Part shown: positions 56,601 through 64,000 of the stretch, piece by piece
Position numbering within the stretch: the first letter of the stretch is position 1
Layout: each line of letters opens with the position of its first letter
NCBI RefSeq assembly: GCF_027244095.1
Contig: NC_069669.1
Coordinates: 2,940,501-3,004,500 of the forward strand
Source: Hemicordylus capensis
Taxonomy: Eukaryota > Chordata > Lepidosauria > Squamata > Cordylidae
Reading direction: 5' to 3'
DNA length: 64,000 nucleotides
Program-made: the position numbers and the translations under genes
Notes under the pieces: model-generated
The model's database searches: none
The model's input: only the letters and a program-made list of their open reading frames with translations
Told to the model about the DNA's origin: nothing

Positions 56601-59600
56601 AGCAAGCATGCAGACCCCAGAGAAAGGCAGATGGGCGGAGAAATCCTGGCAAGCATTGCAGAGGAGTCGTCGTCAAGTGGTCGCTTGGCTCCCTGGCAGG
56701 AGGTTTCGGCTAGCTTGTCTGTGGTTCCCTCTTCCAGCCGACTGATGCAGTGGCAGGGAATGAATAAGGATTTGGGGACTGGCCAGAAGAATAGGGCTGT
56801 GCAAGCCGGCTCAAAATCCACCCGGATCACGCAAATAGCCAGTGTGCACGTGCAGAGGTCAAACAAATGGCCTCCATGCATGCGCAGAGGTCCAAAACAG
56901 GCCGAAGAAGGCCCGGATCAGGCACAAATCGGGCACTGGTCAGCCCTGGACACCGGAGGGAGGCCAGTGGAGTTGGAGGAACTGCTGCCCCCCACCCACA
57001 GCTGCTGCGGCTGCTGTCAATAAATTAAAAAAACCCTTTTAACAAGGGGCTTTGAACCAGTAGGGGCTTCAAACCGGGCCCAGGCTGCTTCGAATTTGAA
57101 CTGAGCTTGGGAGCCAGTTCTGGGGGTGTGGTACAGAGCTGGTCCGGTCTGGTTCGAATCTGATTTGGATTCGAACTGAACTGGGGAAACCGGTTTTGTG
57201 GATACGCCTACAGGTGAGCTCCCACTTTGAACCTAGCAGCACCTGTTAATGGAGAGGTAGAAGAATTATAGGGACAAGCAAGAGGTGGTAGTAGGTTTCT
57301 GTGTTCATCTATGATTTTGGGATAAGGGGAATTTGGATTGTTTACTAGGAGTGAGAGAGATTCTAGTGCACCGCTAAAGAAGAGCACCCGGGTGGGGTCA
57401 AAACGCATATGACTATGAAGGGCCATTGAAGAATCATCTCCTTGGAAATTTTTCTATCATTTAAGACTGTTTATGGGAGCTTTCTCCCTATAAATGAAGA
57501 TTACACTACACAGACTTCGTACATGTAGAATCTACAAGCACCTACTCTGGATTATAAGACTTTAAAATTTGGGATCAAGTTGTTCTCATTTTATGTTACA
57601 GGTTTTATATGCTGGTTGTTTACATTTGAAATATTTGGCATTTGGTATAGGATATTTTGGGATTGTATCCATAGCGTTTAGTACCTCGTGATAGGTTTTT
57701 TTAGAGCAATGGTTTTATGATCCATAATGAGAATATAGTAAAGGGACACTTCATAACTTTGGGATAATCTTTTTAGTGGATGTACGGTTTTGGTTTGCAT
57801 AGAGGGGGAAGAAACAGCCATTGTAGTCCTTCCTCCTGAGGAGAGCCAATGACCTGCCTGGATGGAAGAAGCCACGGCAATACCGGTGAATGCCTGACTC
57901 CATGTGGCAATTGGGCACAGAGCCAGGAGAGGCCAGTTCTGGCCCCAGCAGCTCCTGATAATTGGCTCACTGGGAACGCCATGATATTTTGTGAGTCTGG
58001 ACCTAGCTAAGAGGTCGTGACCAGACTGTTTCTTTCCCCCCACTCTCCCAACAGGAAACCATGAGGGAAAAGATTCTCACCCCGCTCACCGTCGAAAGTG
58101 CTGTTGATGCCAGGTAAAGAGATGGCATTCTGGGGATTGGGCCCTTTGGCTTGGCCCTCTTCTAGAATCGGAATGTCATGACTGGAAGGGATCTTGGAGA
58201 TCTTCTAGATCAACTTCCTACTTAGTGACGGTGGCAGCTGGTGGTTCTTGGGACTGGGGTGGAGGAGACTAGGCAGGGCAGGTGATGGGTGGAGCCACAG
58301 GTAGTGAGAGGTGGAGCCAATTGTGGGCGGTGCAGAAGACAAAGCCAACTGTGGGCAGCTGTGGAGGCAGAGCCAGGACTAGGCGGGCGCCTTAGCAATA
58401 ACTGGCAAAGTGTAGATTTGTAGATGATGAGTGGAATCAAAATACACACACACACACAAGTACCCAGAAAATCTCCAACAAAGGAGAGCCCACTGCTTCA
58501 TGAGGCAGACTGTTCCACAGTCACACATTTCTTATCGCTAGGAAATTCTTCCTAATGCCTAGCCTGAATCTGTTTCTTTGTAAGCCCATGGGTTCTAGTT
58601 CTGCCCTAAGGTCTTCTCCATTGTGTTTCCACTCTTCTCACTTCTTCCCCCTCAGAGATGCCATTGCCAAGATCCTGTACTCCCTCCTCTTCAACTGGCT
58701 TACAGAAAGGATTAACAAGCTGATCTATCCCAAGCAGGACACTCTCTCCATCGCAATCCTGGACATCTATGGCTTTGAGGTGAGGAAGGAGGGGGCCTCT
58801 CTCAAAATTAAGCCTTTCTGTGTCCTTTGCTAAGATCATCTGCGCTCTGGTCCAGTTGGCCGGAGGAACTGCAATACCCTCTCTGGCCACTACCTGGGTG
58901 GCGCTGCAGCACAGCAAAGATAGAGCAGTTCCATCTGCCTGAGTCCACCTGCCTTTACAGCAGGCCTCAACTTTGCCCCCCTCCAGCTGTGCTTGGACTA
59001 CAACTCCCATAATTCCCCTGCCACAGTGGCCAATAGCCAGGGATTATGGGAGTTGTAGGCTGACATCTGCAGGAAAGCTGAAGTTGAGCAGGCCTGCTTT
59101 ACAGTCTCGGGCCCCGGCTGAGCTTGACGTCAGGTCCCTTATCCAAAGGCTCTAAATGGTCTTTCTTCCCCATCAGCGAACCTGCCACGGACCCTCTGAG
59201 CCCCTTTTTATCTCTCTCTGCATCTCGAACAGGATCTTGGCATCAACAGCTTTGAACAGCTATGCATCAATTATGCAAATGAGTACCTTCAGTTCTTCTT
59301 CAACAAGATCATCTTCAAGGAGGAGCAGGTGAGGCGAAGGGAATTTAGAGCATAGAAACATAGGAAGCTGCCATATACTGAGTCAGACCATTGGTCTATC
59401 TAGCTCAGTATTGTCTTCACAGACTGGCAGCGGCTTCTTCAAGGTTGCAGGCAGGAGTCTCTCTCAGCCCTATCTTGGAGATGGTGCTAGGGAGGGAACT
59501 TGGAACCTAGATGCTCTTCCCAGAGCGGCTTCATCCCCAGAGGGGAATATCTTACAGTGCTCACACATAAAGTCTCCCATTCATATGCAACCAGGGCAGA

Positions 59601-62600
59601 CCCTGCTTAGCTATGGGGACAAGTCATGCTTGCTACCACAAGACCAGATCTCCTCTCCGTCATCATTTAAAGATGAGGCAGGCGATGACGTGGGGCTGCT
59701 TCTGAGTATGGGAGCCGGTGTTGGGAATTCTCTTTGGTAAGAGATACCCTTCTATTACAGCCGAGTGCACAGAGGCAAAACACAGTGGAATCTGCCCAGG
59801 CATTCGTGTCTGCTAAGAGCCAAAAGAAACTTGGAGCCAGTTCATAGTTTCTAATCAATATAAGGAGTCTTTATTGGAGAACTCCATGCTAGATAGGAAA
59901 GTGGAGAGATAGGATCTCTAATCTGTCTAGCTAGCTGGATGCAGAGAGATGCTGTCTGCATCTCTGTGCACATAGTGCAGAGAGAGAGACACGATCATGT
60001 GTGATAGGGGAAGAAGAAGGGTAGAGAGAAAGAGAGAGGCAGGCAGGCAGGAAGTCCCTGAGAGTAGCAATCTACATATCAAAGGGATAGTGTCAGAGCA
60101 GTAGAGAAAAGGGATGACCAATGTCTTGACCCCTCTAGCCCTCTGACTCACTAATCTGCCCCCCTCTGTCACTGAGACATGAGAGAGCGCAGAGTCCTTC
60201 ATTTCCAACAGCCGGGAGTCCCCCAGGTGAGGGAACCGGCTGAATGCAGCAAGCCAGGAGGACGACTCGGGTGACCAACCCCCCTCCCCCCCTGGCTGTT
60301 CCGGAGGCTGGCCTTTTCTGTGCCTACCCCATCATTCTGGAGTTCAAGAAGGGCCAGGAAACCCACCTTGTCCCTTGCGGGGTCTGACACTTCCCTCTTC
60401 TGTATCCAGGAGGAATACATCCGGGAGCAGCTTGAGTGGAGAGAAATCCCCTTCAACGACAACCAGCCGTGCATCGAGCTGATCGCCCAGAGGCCTCATG
60501 GGATTCTGCGGATCCTGGATGACCAAAGCAGCTTCCCTCAGGTGGCACCCTTGGGCTGGGGGCTGGGGGGACACAGGTTGCTGCCGTATGCCGAGTTAGG
60601 CCATAGGTCCTTCTAGCTCAGTACTGTCCGCACTGACTGGCAGCAGCTCTCCAAGGTTTCAGGCAGGGGTCTTTCCCATCTCTCCCTGGAGATGCTGCCA
60701 GGAATTGAACCTGGAGCCTTCTGCCTGCAAAGCAGATGCTTGGCTGCTGAACTATACATTCCATAAACAGTTAGTGAAGAAAGGATGCCGGTTAGAGGAA
60801 AAACATTGAGAGCACACTGACGAGCCAGCGTGGTGTAGTGGTTAGAGTGCTGGACTAGGACCAGGGAGTCCCGAGTTCAAATCCCCACTCAGCCGTGAGA
60901 CTTGCTGGGTGACTCTGGGCCAGTCACTTCTCTCTCAGCCTAACCTACTTCACAGGGTTGTTGTGAGGAGAAACCTAAGGAGAAACCTCCAGTACACTGC
61001 TCTGGGCTCCTTGGAGGAAAAGCGGGATATTAAATGTAATAATAATAATAAATAATAATATGCAATTTTGAGAATCCTACATTATCGCTTTTAGGAACCT
61101 AGGAAGCTGCCTTACACTGACTCAGACCATAGGTCCATCTAGCTCTGTATTGTCTCTACACTGACTGACTCCTTCCAGGTTTTCAGGCAGGAGTCTCTCC
61201 CGGCCCCACCTGGAGGTGCCTCCATGGATTGAACCTGGGACCTTCTGCATGTAAAGCCAGTGAGCTACGGCCCAATCCCCTAAGGGGGAATATCTTACAG
61301 CGGTCACCCCTTGTACTGGGCAGAACACTGTGGATGCTGCAAGAATGTGGCAAGCCCATCTCACCCTCCCTCTGCCTTTTCCAGGCCACAGACCACACCT
61401 TCCTCCAGAAGTGCCACTACCATCATGGCTCCAACGTGCTCTACTCCAAGCCGAAGATGCCGCTGCCTGAATTCTCCATCAAGCACTATGCGGGCAAAGT
61501 GACCTACCAGGTGAGCTGCTGGGAGGCTGGGAAGAGGCATCTTCCTCTAGCTGGGCCACAGCATAGCATAGTGGTTTGAGTGTTGGACTAGGACTGGGAA
61601 GACCTGAGTTCGAATCCCCATTCAAGCATGAAGCTCACTGGGTGACTCTGGGCCAGTCATGTCTCTCTCAGCCTAGCCTGCCTCACAGGGTTGTTGCGAG
61701 GATAAAGATAACCATGTACACCACTCTGGGCTCCTCGGAGGAAGAGCGGGATATAAATGTAAAGAATGAATGAATATGTATTTGTTTTTTTGTTCGTTTG
61801 TTTGTTTAAAGTGGTGCTTCTCTTTTTATCAGTGGGAGAAAAACTGGCCCTCTCCAGCCCCAAAGTAGCAGCCCTCTAGGGGCTGTTACTAGTGCCTGTC
61901 TTTGTTCTGAGCCCCTTTGGAATCATTTTCCTATGACTTTACTATGCAAACCTCTTCAAGAACATTTTTAAAAACATGAAAAGCACATTGTAAATATTCT
62001 CAACAATATTAATATTCTTCCCCTCACCCCAACGTTATGTACCAATAGCATGAAAATTCTGCCCTCGGAAAAATGCATTTCTGTTCTTAAATGTGCAGGT
62101 TGCCCTATCCTGGAATACTTGGGGAGGCTTACAACAAATTTTACCGACATTCTGGGTCTGTGTGTGGTTGCAACGCTTTCTGCAGCTCGCATGGCTTGGA
62201 TTTGCCCAAGGTCCGAGAGGGGGAGGGTGACGAGAAGCAGAAGGCCTTGGGGAAAGTCTAGGAAGGGGCTCTGGGCATGTGACATAGAGATGATAGGAAC
62301 ATAGGAAGCTGCTATATACTGAGTCAGACAATTGGTCCATCTGGCTTAGTATTGCCTACACAGACTGGCAGCGGCTTCTCCCAGGTTGCAAGCAAGAGTT
62401 TCTCTCAGCCCCATCTTGGAGATGCTGCCAGGGAGGGAACTTGGGACTTTCTGCATACAGGTGCTCTTCCCAGAGCGGACCAATCCCCTAAGGGGAATAT
62501 CTTCCAGTGCTTACACATGTAGTCTCCCATTATACCAGGATGGACCCTGCTTAGCTAATGGGACAAGTCATGCTTGCTGCCACAAGGCCACTCTTGGACG

Positions 62601-64000
62601 CATGAGACAGAATCCATATCTCCCCACAGGTGCACAAGTTTCTGGATAAAAACTATGATCAAGTTCGCCAGGACGTCGTAGAGCTTTTTGTCAACAGCAA
62701 AGTCAGAGTAAGCATTATTGAGTTGGTGTTGCTTTGGCCCAAGCAGTGTCTACAGCCATTTGGAAGGGACGTGTGTAGCTGGGTTGCGTGAGAGAGCAGC
62801 GAAAGAAGGGGTGAGGAGTTACAGGTGTGGCTTGCCTCCGTGCAGGGGCATGTGAAGCTTCCATTTATGAGTCAGACACTCGGTCCACCTAGCTGAACAT
62901 TTTCTGTGCTGACAGGCAGCAGCCCTCTGGGTTTTCTGGGTGGTTACTTCCCAGCCCTGCTTGAAGATTGAACCTGAGGCCTTCTGCATGCAGACCTGCA
63001 AATGCTCTTCCACTTCCATTGAGCTATGACCCCATCCCCTAAGAGGAATATTTCACAGTGCTCACATGTGATTGCCCATCCAAATACAAACCAGGGGAGA
63101 CCCTGCTTGACAATGGGAACAATTCAAGCTCATGGCCAAAAGGCCATCTCTCCTCCCTGTGAGGTGGACGGATGGTCTGACTCCATATAAGGCAGCTCCA
63201 TATGCCCATACATCCCCTCTCCTCTGTCTATCCTTGATACACTCTTTTTCACATATGCCAAGTCAGACCATTGGTCCATCTAGCTCAGTAATGCCTACAC
63301 CAGGGCTACTCAACTTCAGCCCTCCTGCAAATGTTGGCCTACAATTCCCATAATCTCTGGCTATTGGCCACTGTGGCTGGGGATTATGGGAGTTGTGGTC
63401 CAAAAACAGCGGGGGCGGGGGCGGGGGGGGGGCTAAGTTGGTCTACACAGGCCTGGTCTACACAGACTGGCAGCAGCTTCTCTAAGTTTGCCGGCAGGAG
63501 TCTCTCTCAGCCCTATCTGGAGATGCTATGGAGGGAACTTGGAACCTTCTGCTTTTCCCGGAGCAGGTCCATCCCCTAAGGGGAATATCTTATAGTGCTC
63601 AAACATGGAGTCTCCCATTCAAATGCAAAATAAGGCAGACTCTGCTTAGCCAAGGTGGCAATTCATGCTTGCTACCATGAGACCAGCTCTCCTTCATCCA
63701 TCCACTCACACAACATTGTGCTTTTATCACCATCTGGTGCTGCGTCACACACACCCAGTTCTGAAGGAGAGCACTTGACTGCTGTCTGGGGGAGACCTCC
63801 TGAGATGTCCGAAATGGTCCTCCCTGCTCACCTGTCATCCCTGTCCTGTTCTTCTCCCAGCTGGTGGCCAACCTCTTCTTTACCTACGCTCAGCAGACCA
63901 CCATGATAGGGAGGAGCAGCACCAACAAGCGGAGGTATAAAGCCCCAACCGTGGCGGCCAAATTCCAGCAGTCTCTCTTGGACTTGATGGAGAAGATGGA
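41359..64000 (+). CDS. MYO15A: MYO15A, unconventional myosin-XV, N-terminal extension and most of the motor domain (partial)
   Basis: Myosin-XV moves whirlin, EPS8 and partners to stereocilia tips in inner-ear hair cells; its loss causes deafness DFNB3 in humans. Coding exons: 41359-45393, 48896-48978, 50022-50085, 50219-50328, 50613-50687, 51063-51153, 51983-51988 (predicted), 53451-53554, 53893-53956, 55212-55325, 55469-55630, 56286-56399, 58055-58113, 58656-58779, 59233-59328, 60410-60541, 61385-61510, 62630-62707, and 63861 to the window edge. All joins keep frame and give 1925 residues. Motor signatures: P-loop GESGSGKT (1457-1464), switch [11 protein letters not shown] (1507-1516), switch II DIYGFE (1730-1735). 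Human myosin-XV has about 3530 residues, so the rest of the motor, IQ motifs, MyTH4, FERM and SH3 lie right of the window. No frame breaks were seen. Confidence 0.96.
45466..45585 (-). mobile_element. CR1-tailed SINE, tail half
   Basis: CTGCTTTATACTGAGTCAG and GGCAGGAGTCTCTCC show the inverted tail and body. The head is replaced by the hAT MITE that starts at 45594. Confidence 0.55.
45594..45729. mobile_element. hAT-type palindromic MITE, intact, perfect 8-bp duplication
   Basis: A 136-bp near-palindrome (CAGGGATCCTCAACGTTGGG ... CCCAACGTTGAGGATCCCTG) is flanked by GTCTAGGG on both sides (45586-45593 and 45730-45737). This is the best-preserved member, so probably young. It is in MYO15A intron 2. 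Confidence 0.88.
45972..46432. mobile_element. hAT-type fold-back element with long internal hairpin
   Basis: Ends CAGGGGCGTAACTATA and CTTGCTATGCCCCTG are imperfect terminal inverted repeats. The flanks GTCCAAAG and CTCCAAAG match at 7 of 8. Inside, about 46182-46245 and 46270-46337 are inverted copies (GGTAAACGGAGC and GCTCCGTTTACC near the loop). Confidence 0.7.
46612..46808. repeat. 74-bp minisatellite, about 2.5 copies
   Basis: Units start at 46637, 46711 and 46785 (TTCATTGTTACCCTGACTCT), each carrying several TTAGATTAGATTACT sub-repeats. The third unit is cut by the hAT element at 46809. Confidence 0.9.
46809..47127. mobile_element. hAT-type MITE with nested L2-like tail
   Basis: CTCTAACC flanks both ends (46801-46808 and 47128-47135). 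The left half (CAGGGCTGCTCAACTTTGG) and right edge (GGGCTGAGGAAGCCTG) belong to the element. An L2-like 3' end (about 46921-47092, GTATATAAATCAAATAAATA) has inserted into it. Confidence 0.75.
47662..47794. mobile_element. hAT-type palindromic MITE
   Basis: GGACTACAACTCCCATCATT and GGGATTTGTGGTCCAACATC are the inverted halves. The flanks AGTTACAG and ATTCACAG agree at 6 of 8, so the copy is older. Confidence 0.6.
47818..48000 (+). mobile_element. MIR-like CORE-SINE
   Basis: Head GCGTGGTGGTTAGAGTGTCA and B-box GGGTTCAAATCCCC are clear; the CORE is shortened and an AAAATAAAATAAAA stretch follows. Confidence 0.65.
48036..48246 (+). mobile_element. CR1-type LINE 3' end
   Basis: AGGATGCTGGACTAGATAGG and GGGCCTGATCCAGCAAGAC identify the CR1 terminus. 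Confidence 0.6.
48253..48780 (-). mobile_element. 5S-headed composite SINE split by another insertion
   Basis: The SINE tail and first body part lie at 48253-48342. The rest of the body and the joining region (CCCCATCCCCTAAGGGGAAT) lie at 48619-48780. The intervening 274 bp is a separate DNA element. The 5S head itself is mostly lost. Confidence 0.65.
48343..48616. mobile_element. Nonautonomous DNA element nested in a SINE
   Basis: It begins GTAGGGTTGCCA and ends TGTCAACTCTAC, imperfect 12-bp terminal inverted repeats. The SINE sequence is interrupted cleanly with TC repeated at both edges. The interior shares CTACAAGGGCTAGAGCTTAG with the hairpin arm of the element at 20411-21170. Confidence 0.65.
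49032..49565 (+). mobile_element. CR1-type LINE 3' end containing an (ATT)n run
   Basis: The CR1 end starts GGGGAGACATGACAGAGG and AAAATCATGCATGGTGTAG, is interrupted by (ATT)n and AT-rich DNA at about 49127-49210, and goes on through CTGTGGAGCTCCCTGCCACA to CTGGACTGGATGGAC. A further CR1 scrap is at about 49840-49965. Confidence 0.6.
49127..49170. repeat. (ATT)n microsatellite
   Basis: About 14 ATT units lie within the CR1 copy. Confidence 0.9.
50735..50925 (+). mobile_element. SINE with Bov-B-like tail, head missing
   Basis: TCAGGCAGCAGCGATATAGG, CATCATCTCATACAGCGCAG and GGGCGCCAGGAGTCGAAATC give the body and Bov-B-like end, finishing CTTTACCTTTA. It begins about 50 nt after the MYO15A exon 6 donor. 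Confidence 0.7.
51300..51500 (-). mobile_element. tRNA-headed SINE with CR1-like tail
   Basis: Inverted tail GAGTCAGACCCTTGGTCC, inverted B-box GGGATTGAACC and inverted A-box region ACTCAGCTACAGGCCC are all readable. Confidence 0.7.
51535..51670. mobile_element. hAT-type palindromic MITE
   Basis: A well-kept palindrome, CCAGATGTTGTTGGACTACA and TGTAGTCCAACAACATCTGG. The flanks CCTTAAGG and CCTTAGGT resemble an 8-bp duplication. Confidence 0.7.
51983..51988 (+). CDS. MYO15A: Predicted 6-nt MYO15A microexon (Ile-Glu)
   Basis: Joining exons 51063-51153 and 53451-53554 directly gives [11 protein letters not shown]. Human myosin-XV reads [13 protein letters not shown], two residues longer. In the intron, a good pyrimidine-rich stretch (CTTCTGTAG at its end) precedes ATAGAG and then GTATGG. 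ATAGAG would add Ile-Glu in phase 0 and restore [13 protein letters not shown]. No other ATH-RAR hexamer between AG and GT was noticed in this intron. The intron position matches that required; the call rests on homology and splice borders only. Confidence 0.6.
52068..52188. mobile_element. hAT-type palindromic MITE, diverged
   Basis: GGACTACAACTCCCATCACC and ATGATGGGAGGTGTAGTCC are inverted halves. The right end is GGTTGAGAAACCCTG. The flanks GGCTATGG and GGCTACAG agree at 6 of 8. Confidence 0.6.
52316..52436 (-). mobile_element. CR1-tailed SINE, tail half
   Basis: CATAGGAAGCTGCCTTATAG, GGTCCACCTAGCTCAATAT and CAGGAATCTCTCTCAGCCC are the inverted tail and body. The head is missing. Confidence 0.6.
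53098..53258 (-). mobile_element. 5S-headed composite SINE, head half
   Basis: CCATCCCCTAAGGGGAATAT, AGTCTCCCATTCAAATGC and ACCCTGCTTAGC show the joining region and the inverted 5S-like head. The tail is absent. Confidence 0.65.
53641..53680. repeat. (AAT)n microsatellite
   Basis: About 13 AAT units, followed by a short inverted tRNA-headed SINE scrap (CTGCATGCAAAGCAGATGCT) to about 53755. Confidence 0.85.
54373..54600 (-). mobile_element. CR1-type LINE 3' end
   Basis: AAGAACATAAGAACAGCCCT, GCTGGATCAGGCCCAAG and CCTCTGAGGCTGGAGGTGGC are the inverted CR1 terminus, in MYO15A intron 10. Confidence 0.65.
54601..55150. other. Unassigned intronic DNA
   Basis: I see no named repeat here apart from poly-A and pyrimidine runs. 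It may hold older elements that I cannot recognise by eye. Confidence 0.4.
55680..55885 (+). mobile_element. CR1-type LINE 3' end, relic
   Basis: ATGGCTAAGTAGAACCTCCA, CATGTTCAAAGGCAGG and ACCTCTGAGGATCAG belong to a CR1 3' end, diverged. In MYO15A intron 12. Confidence 0.45.
56785..57212. mobile_element. Fold-back-family DNA element, diverged
   Basis: The left edge AGGGCTGTGCAAGCCGG and right edge AACCGGTTTTGTGGATACGC are loose inverted relatives. The right third is rich in TTCGAA/GGTTCGAA motifs, as at 9676-10047. The relation is suggested by motif, not by alignment. Confidence 0.35.
57213..58054. other. MYO15A intron 13, no named feature
   Basis: About 840 bp of ordinary, mildly AT-rich intron without a repeat or ORF that I can support. 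Confidence 0.5.
58961..59096. mobile_element. hAT-type palindromic MITE, perfect 8-bp duplication
   Basis: A 136-bp element, CAGGCCTCAACTTTGCC to AAGTTGAGCAGGCCTG, is flanked by CTTTACAG on both sides (58953-58960 and 59097-59104). In MYO15A intron 15. Confidence 0.88.
59351..59658 (-). mobile_element. 5S-rRNA-headed composite SINE, nearly whole
   Basis: The inverted tail begins AACATAGGAAGCTGCCATAT. The inverted head ends GACCCTGCTTAGC, GGGGACAAGTCATGCTTGC and CACAAGACCAGATCTCC. It starts about 22 nt after the MYO15A exon 16 donor. Confidence 0.8.
60583..60768 (-). mobile_element. tRNA-headed SINE with CR1-like tail
   Basis: Inverted tail CCGAGTTAGGCCATAGGTCC, B-box GGAATTGAACC and A-box region GGCTGCTGAACTATAC are readable. 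Confidence 0.65.
60824..61060 (+). mobile_element. MIR-like CORE-SINE, nearly whole
   Basis: Head GCGTGGTGTAGTGGTTAGAG, B-box GAGTTCAAATCCCC, CORE (CCTAACCTACTTCACAGGG) and tail GGCTCCTTGGAGGAAAAGC, then (AAT)n. The best plus-strand copy. Confidence 0.75.
61091..61310 (-). mobile_element. CR1-tailed SINE with tRNA part and joining region
   Basis: CCTAGGAAGCTGCCTTACAC is the inverted tail. GGATTGAACCTGGGACC is the inverted B-box. CCCCTAAGGGGGAATATC shows the stretch that links to a 5S head in other copies. Confidence 0.65.
61553..61778 (+). mobile_element. MIR-like CORE-SINE, nearly whole
   Basis: Head AGCATAGTGGTTTGAGTG, B-box GAGTTCGAATCCCC, CORE and tail GCTCCTCGGAGGAAGAGCGG followed by a GAATGAATGA run. 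Confidence 0.75.
61800..61935 (+). mobile_element. L2-like LINE 3' part, diverged
   Basis: AACTGGCCCTCTCCAGCCCC and GGGCTGTTACTAGTGCCTGT match the copy at 45-250 in order; the last part is missing. Confidence 0.45.
62294..62600 (-). mobile_element. 5S-rRNA-headed composite SINE, nearly whole
   Basis: Inverted tail ATAGGAACATAGGAAGCTGC through inverted head GACCCTGCTTAGC, GGGACAAGTCATGCTTGC. It ends about 30 nt before MYO15A exon 19. Confidence 0.75.
62845..63158 (-). mobile_element. Composite SINE keeping both tRNA A-box and 5S head
   Basis: On the minus strand the order is 5S-like head (inverse of GAGACCCTGCTTGAC), joining region (inverse of CCCCATCCCCTAAGAGG), tRNA-like part with A-box (inverse of CCATTGAGCTATGACC) and B-box (inverse of GATTGAACC), body, then tail. 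Confidence 0.7.
63253..63700 (-). mobile_element. 5S-headed composite SINE split by a hAT MITE
   Basis: The tail lies at 63253-63300. Body, joining region and 5S head (inverse of GACTCTGCTTAGCC) lie at 63456-63700. The MITE sits between. Confidence 0.75.
63301..63455. mobile_element. hAT-type MITE nested in a SINE, 8-bp duplication
   Basis: It begins CAGGGCTACTCAACTTC and ends TCTACACAGGCCTG. The flanks GCCTACAC and GTCTACAC match at 7 of 8. It holds a G-rich run near 63410-63432. Confidence 0.75.

Noticed and set aside
11317-63700. 5S rRNA or tRNA genes
   Set aside because: The 5S-like and tRNA-like segments are promoter-bearing heads of SINEs, continuing into SINE body and tail. None has the full length or folding of a functional RNA gene.
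1-64000. CRISPR arrays, operons, prokaryotic features
   Set aside because: Spliced vertebrate genes and reptile repeats throughout; no such structure is present.

Overview
This is vertebrate nuclear DNA, almost certainly from a squamate reptile (a lizard or related form). Coding exons are short and spread through introns full of interspersed repeats. The repeats are what one expects in squamates: a Bov-B (RTE) LINE end, SINEs with Bov-B-like tails, CR1 and L2-like LINE ends, MIR-like CORE-SINEs, and a SINE whose head derives from 5S rRNA. The gene order ATPAF2 (minus) / GID4 (plus) / DRG2 (plus) / MYO15A (plus) is that of human 17p11.2. The species cannot be named from sequence alone.

Layout. 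About 1.1-3.0 kb: the first three coding exons of ATPAF2 on the minus strand; the rest of the gene lies to the left of the window. About 3.5-4.5 kb: a CpG-rich region, probably a promoter shared head-to-head with GID4. About 4.1-11.8 kb: GID4, six coding exons, complete. About 11.8-16.5 kb: repeat-poor DNA, probably GID4 3'UTR followed by spacer. About 16.8-29.1 kb: DRG2, thirteen coding exons giving 364 codons, complete and with a polyadenylation signal. About 29-41 kb: intergenic DNA made largely of repeats. From 41.36 kb to the window end: MYO15A, with one 4-kb coding exon for the N-terminal extension and then the motor domain up to about residue 1925, where the window cuts the gene.

The four genes are not one pathway. 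ATPAF2 assembles mitochondrial F1-ATPase, GID4 is the substrate receptor of the CTLH ubiquitin ligase, DRG2 is a translation-linked GTPase, and MYO15A is the hair-cell stereocilia motor. All exon joins keep frame, and I saw no broken host gene.

The main points for a second look are: a predicted 6-nt MYO15A microexon; a composite 5S-plus-tRNA SINE sharing its body and CR1-like tail with a tRNA-headed SINE; a switch in the orientation of two SINE groups near 41-45 kb; several fold-back DNA elements, one with about 110-bp arms inside a DRG2 intron; and hAT-type nonautonomous elements with readable 8-bp target duplications. All repeat coordinates were read by eye and are approximate unless target duplications are given.
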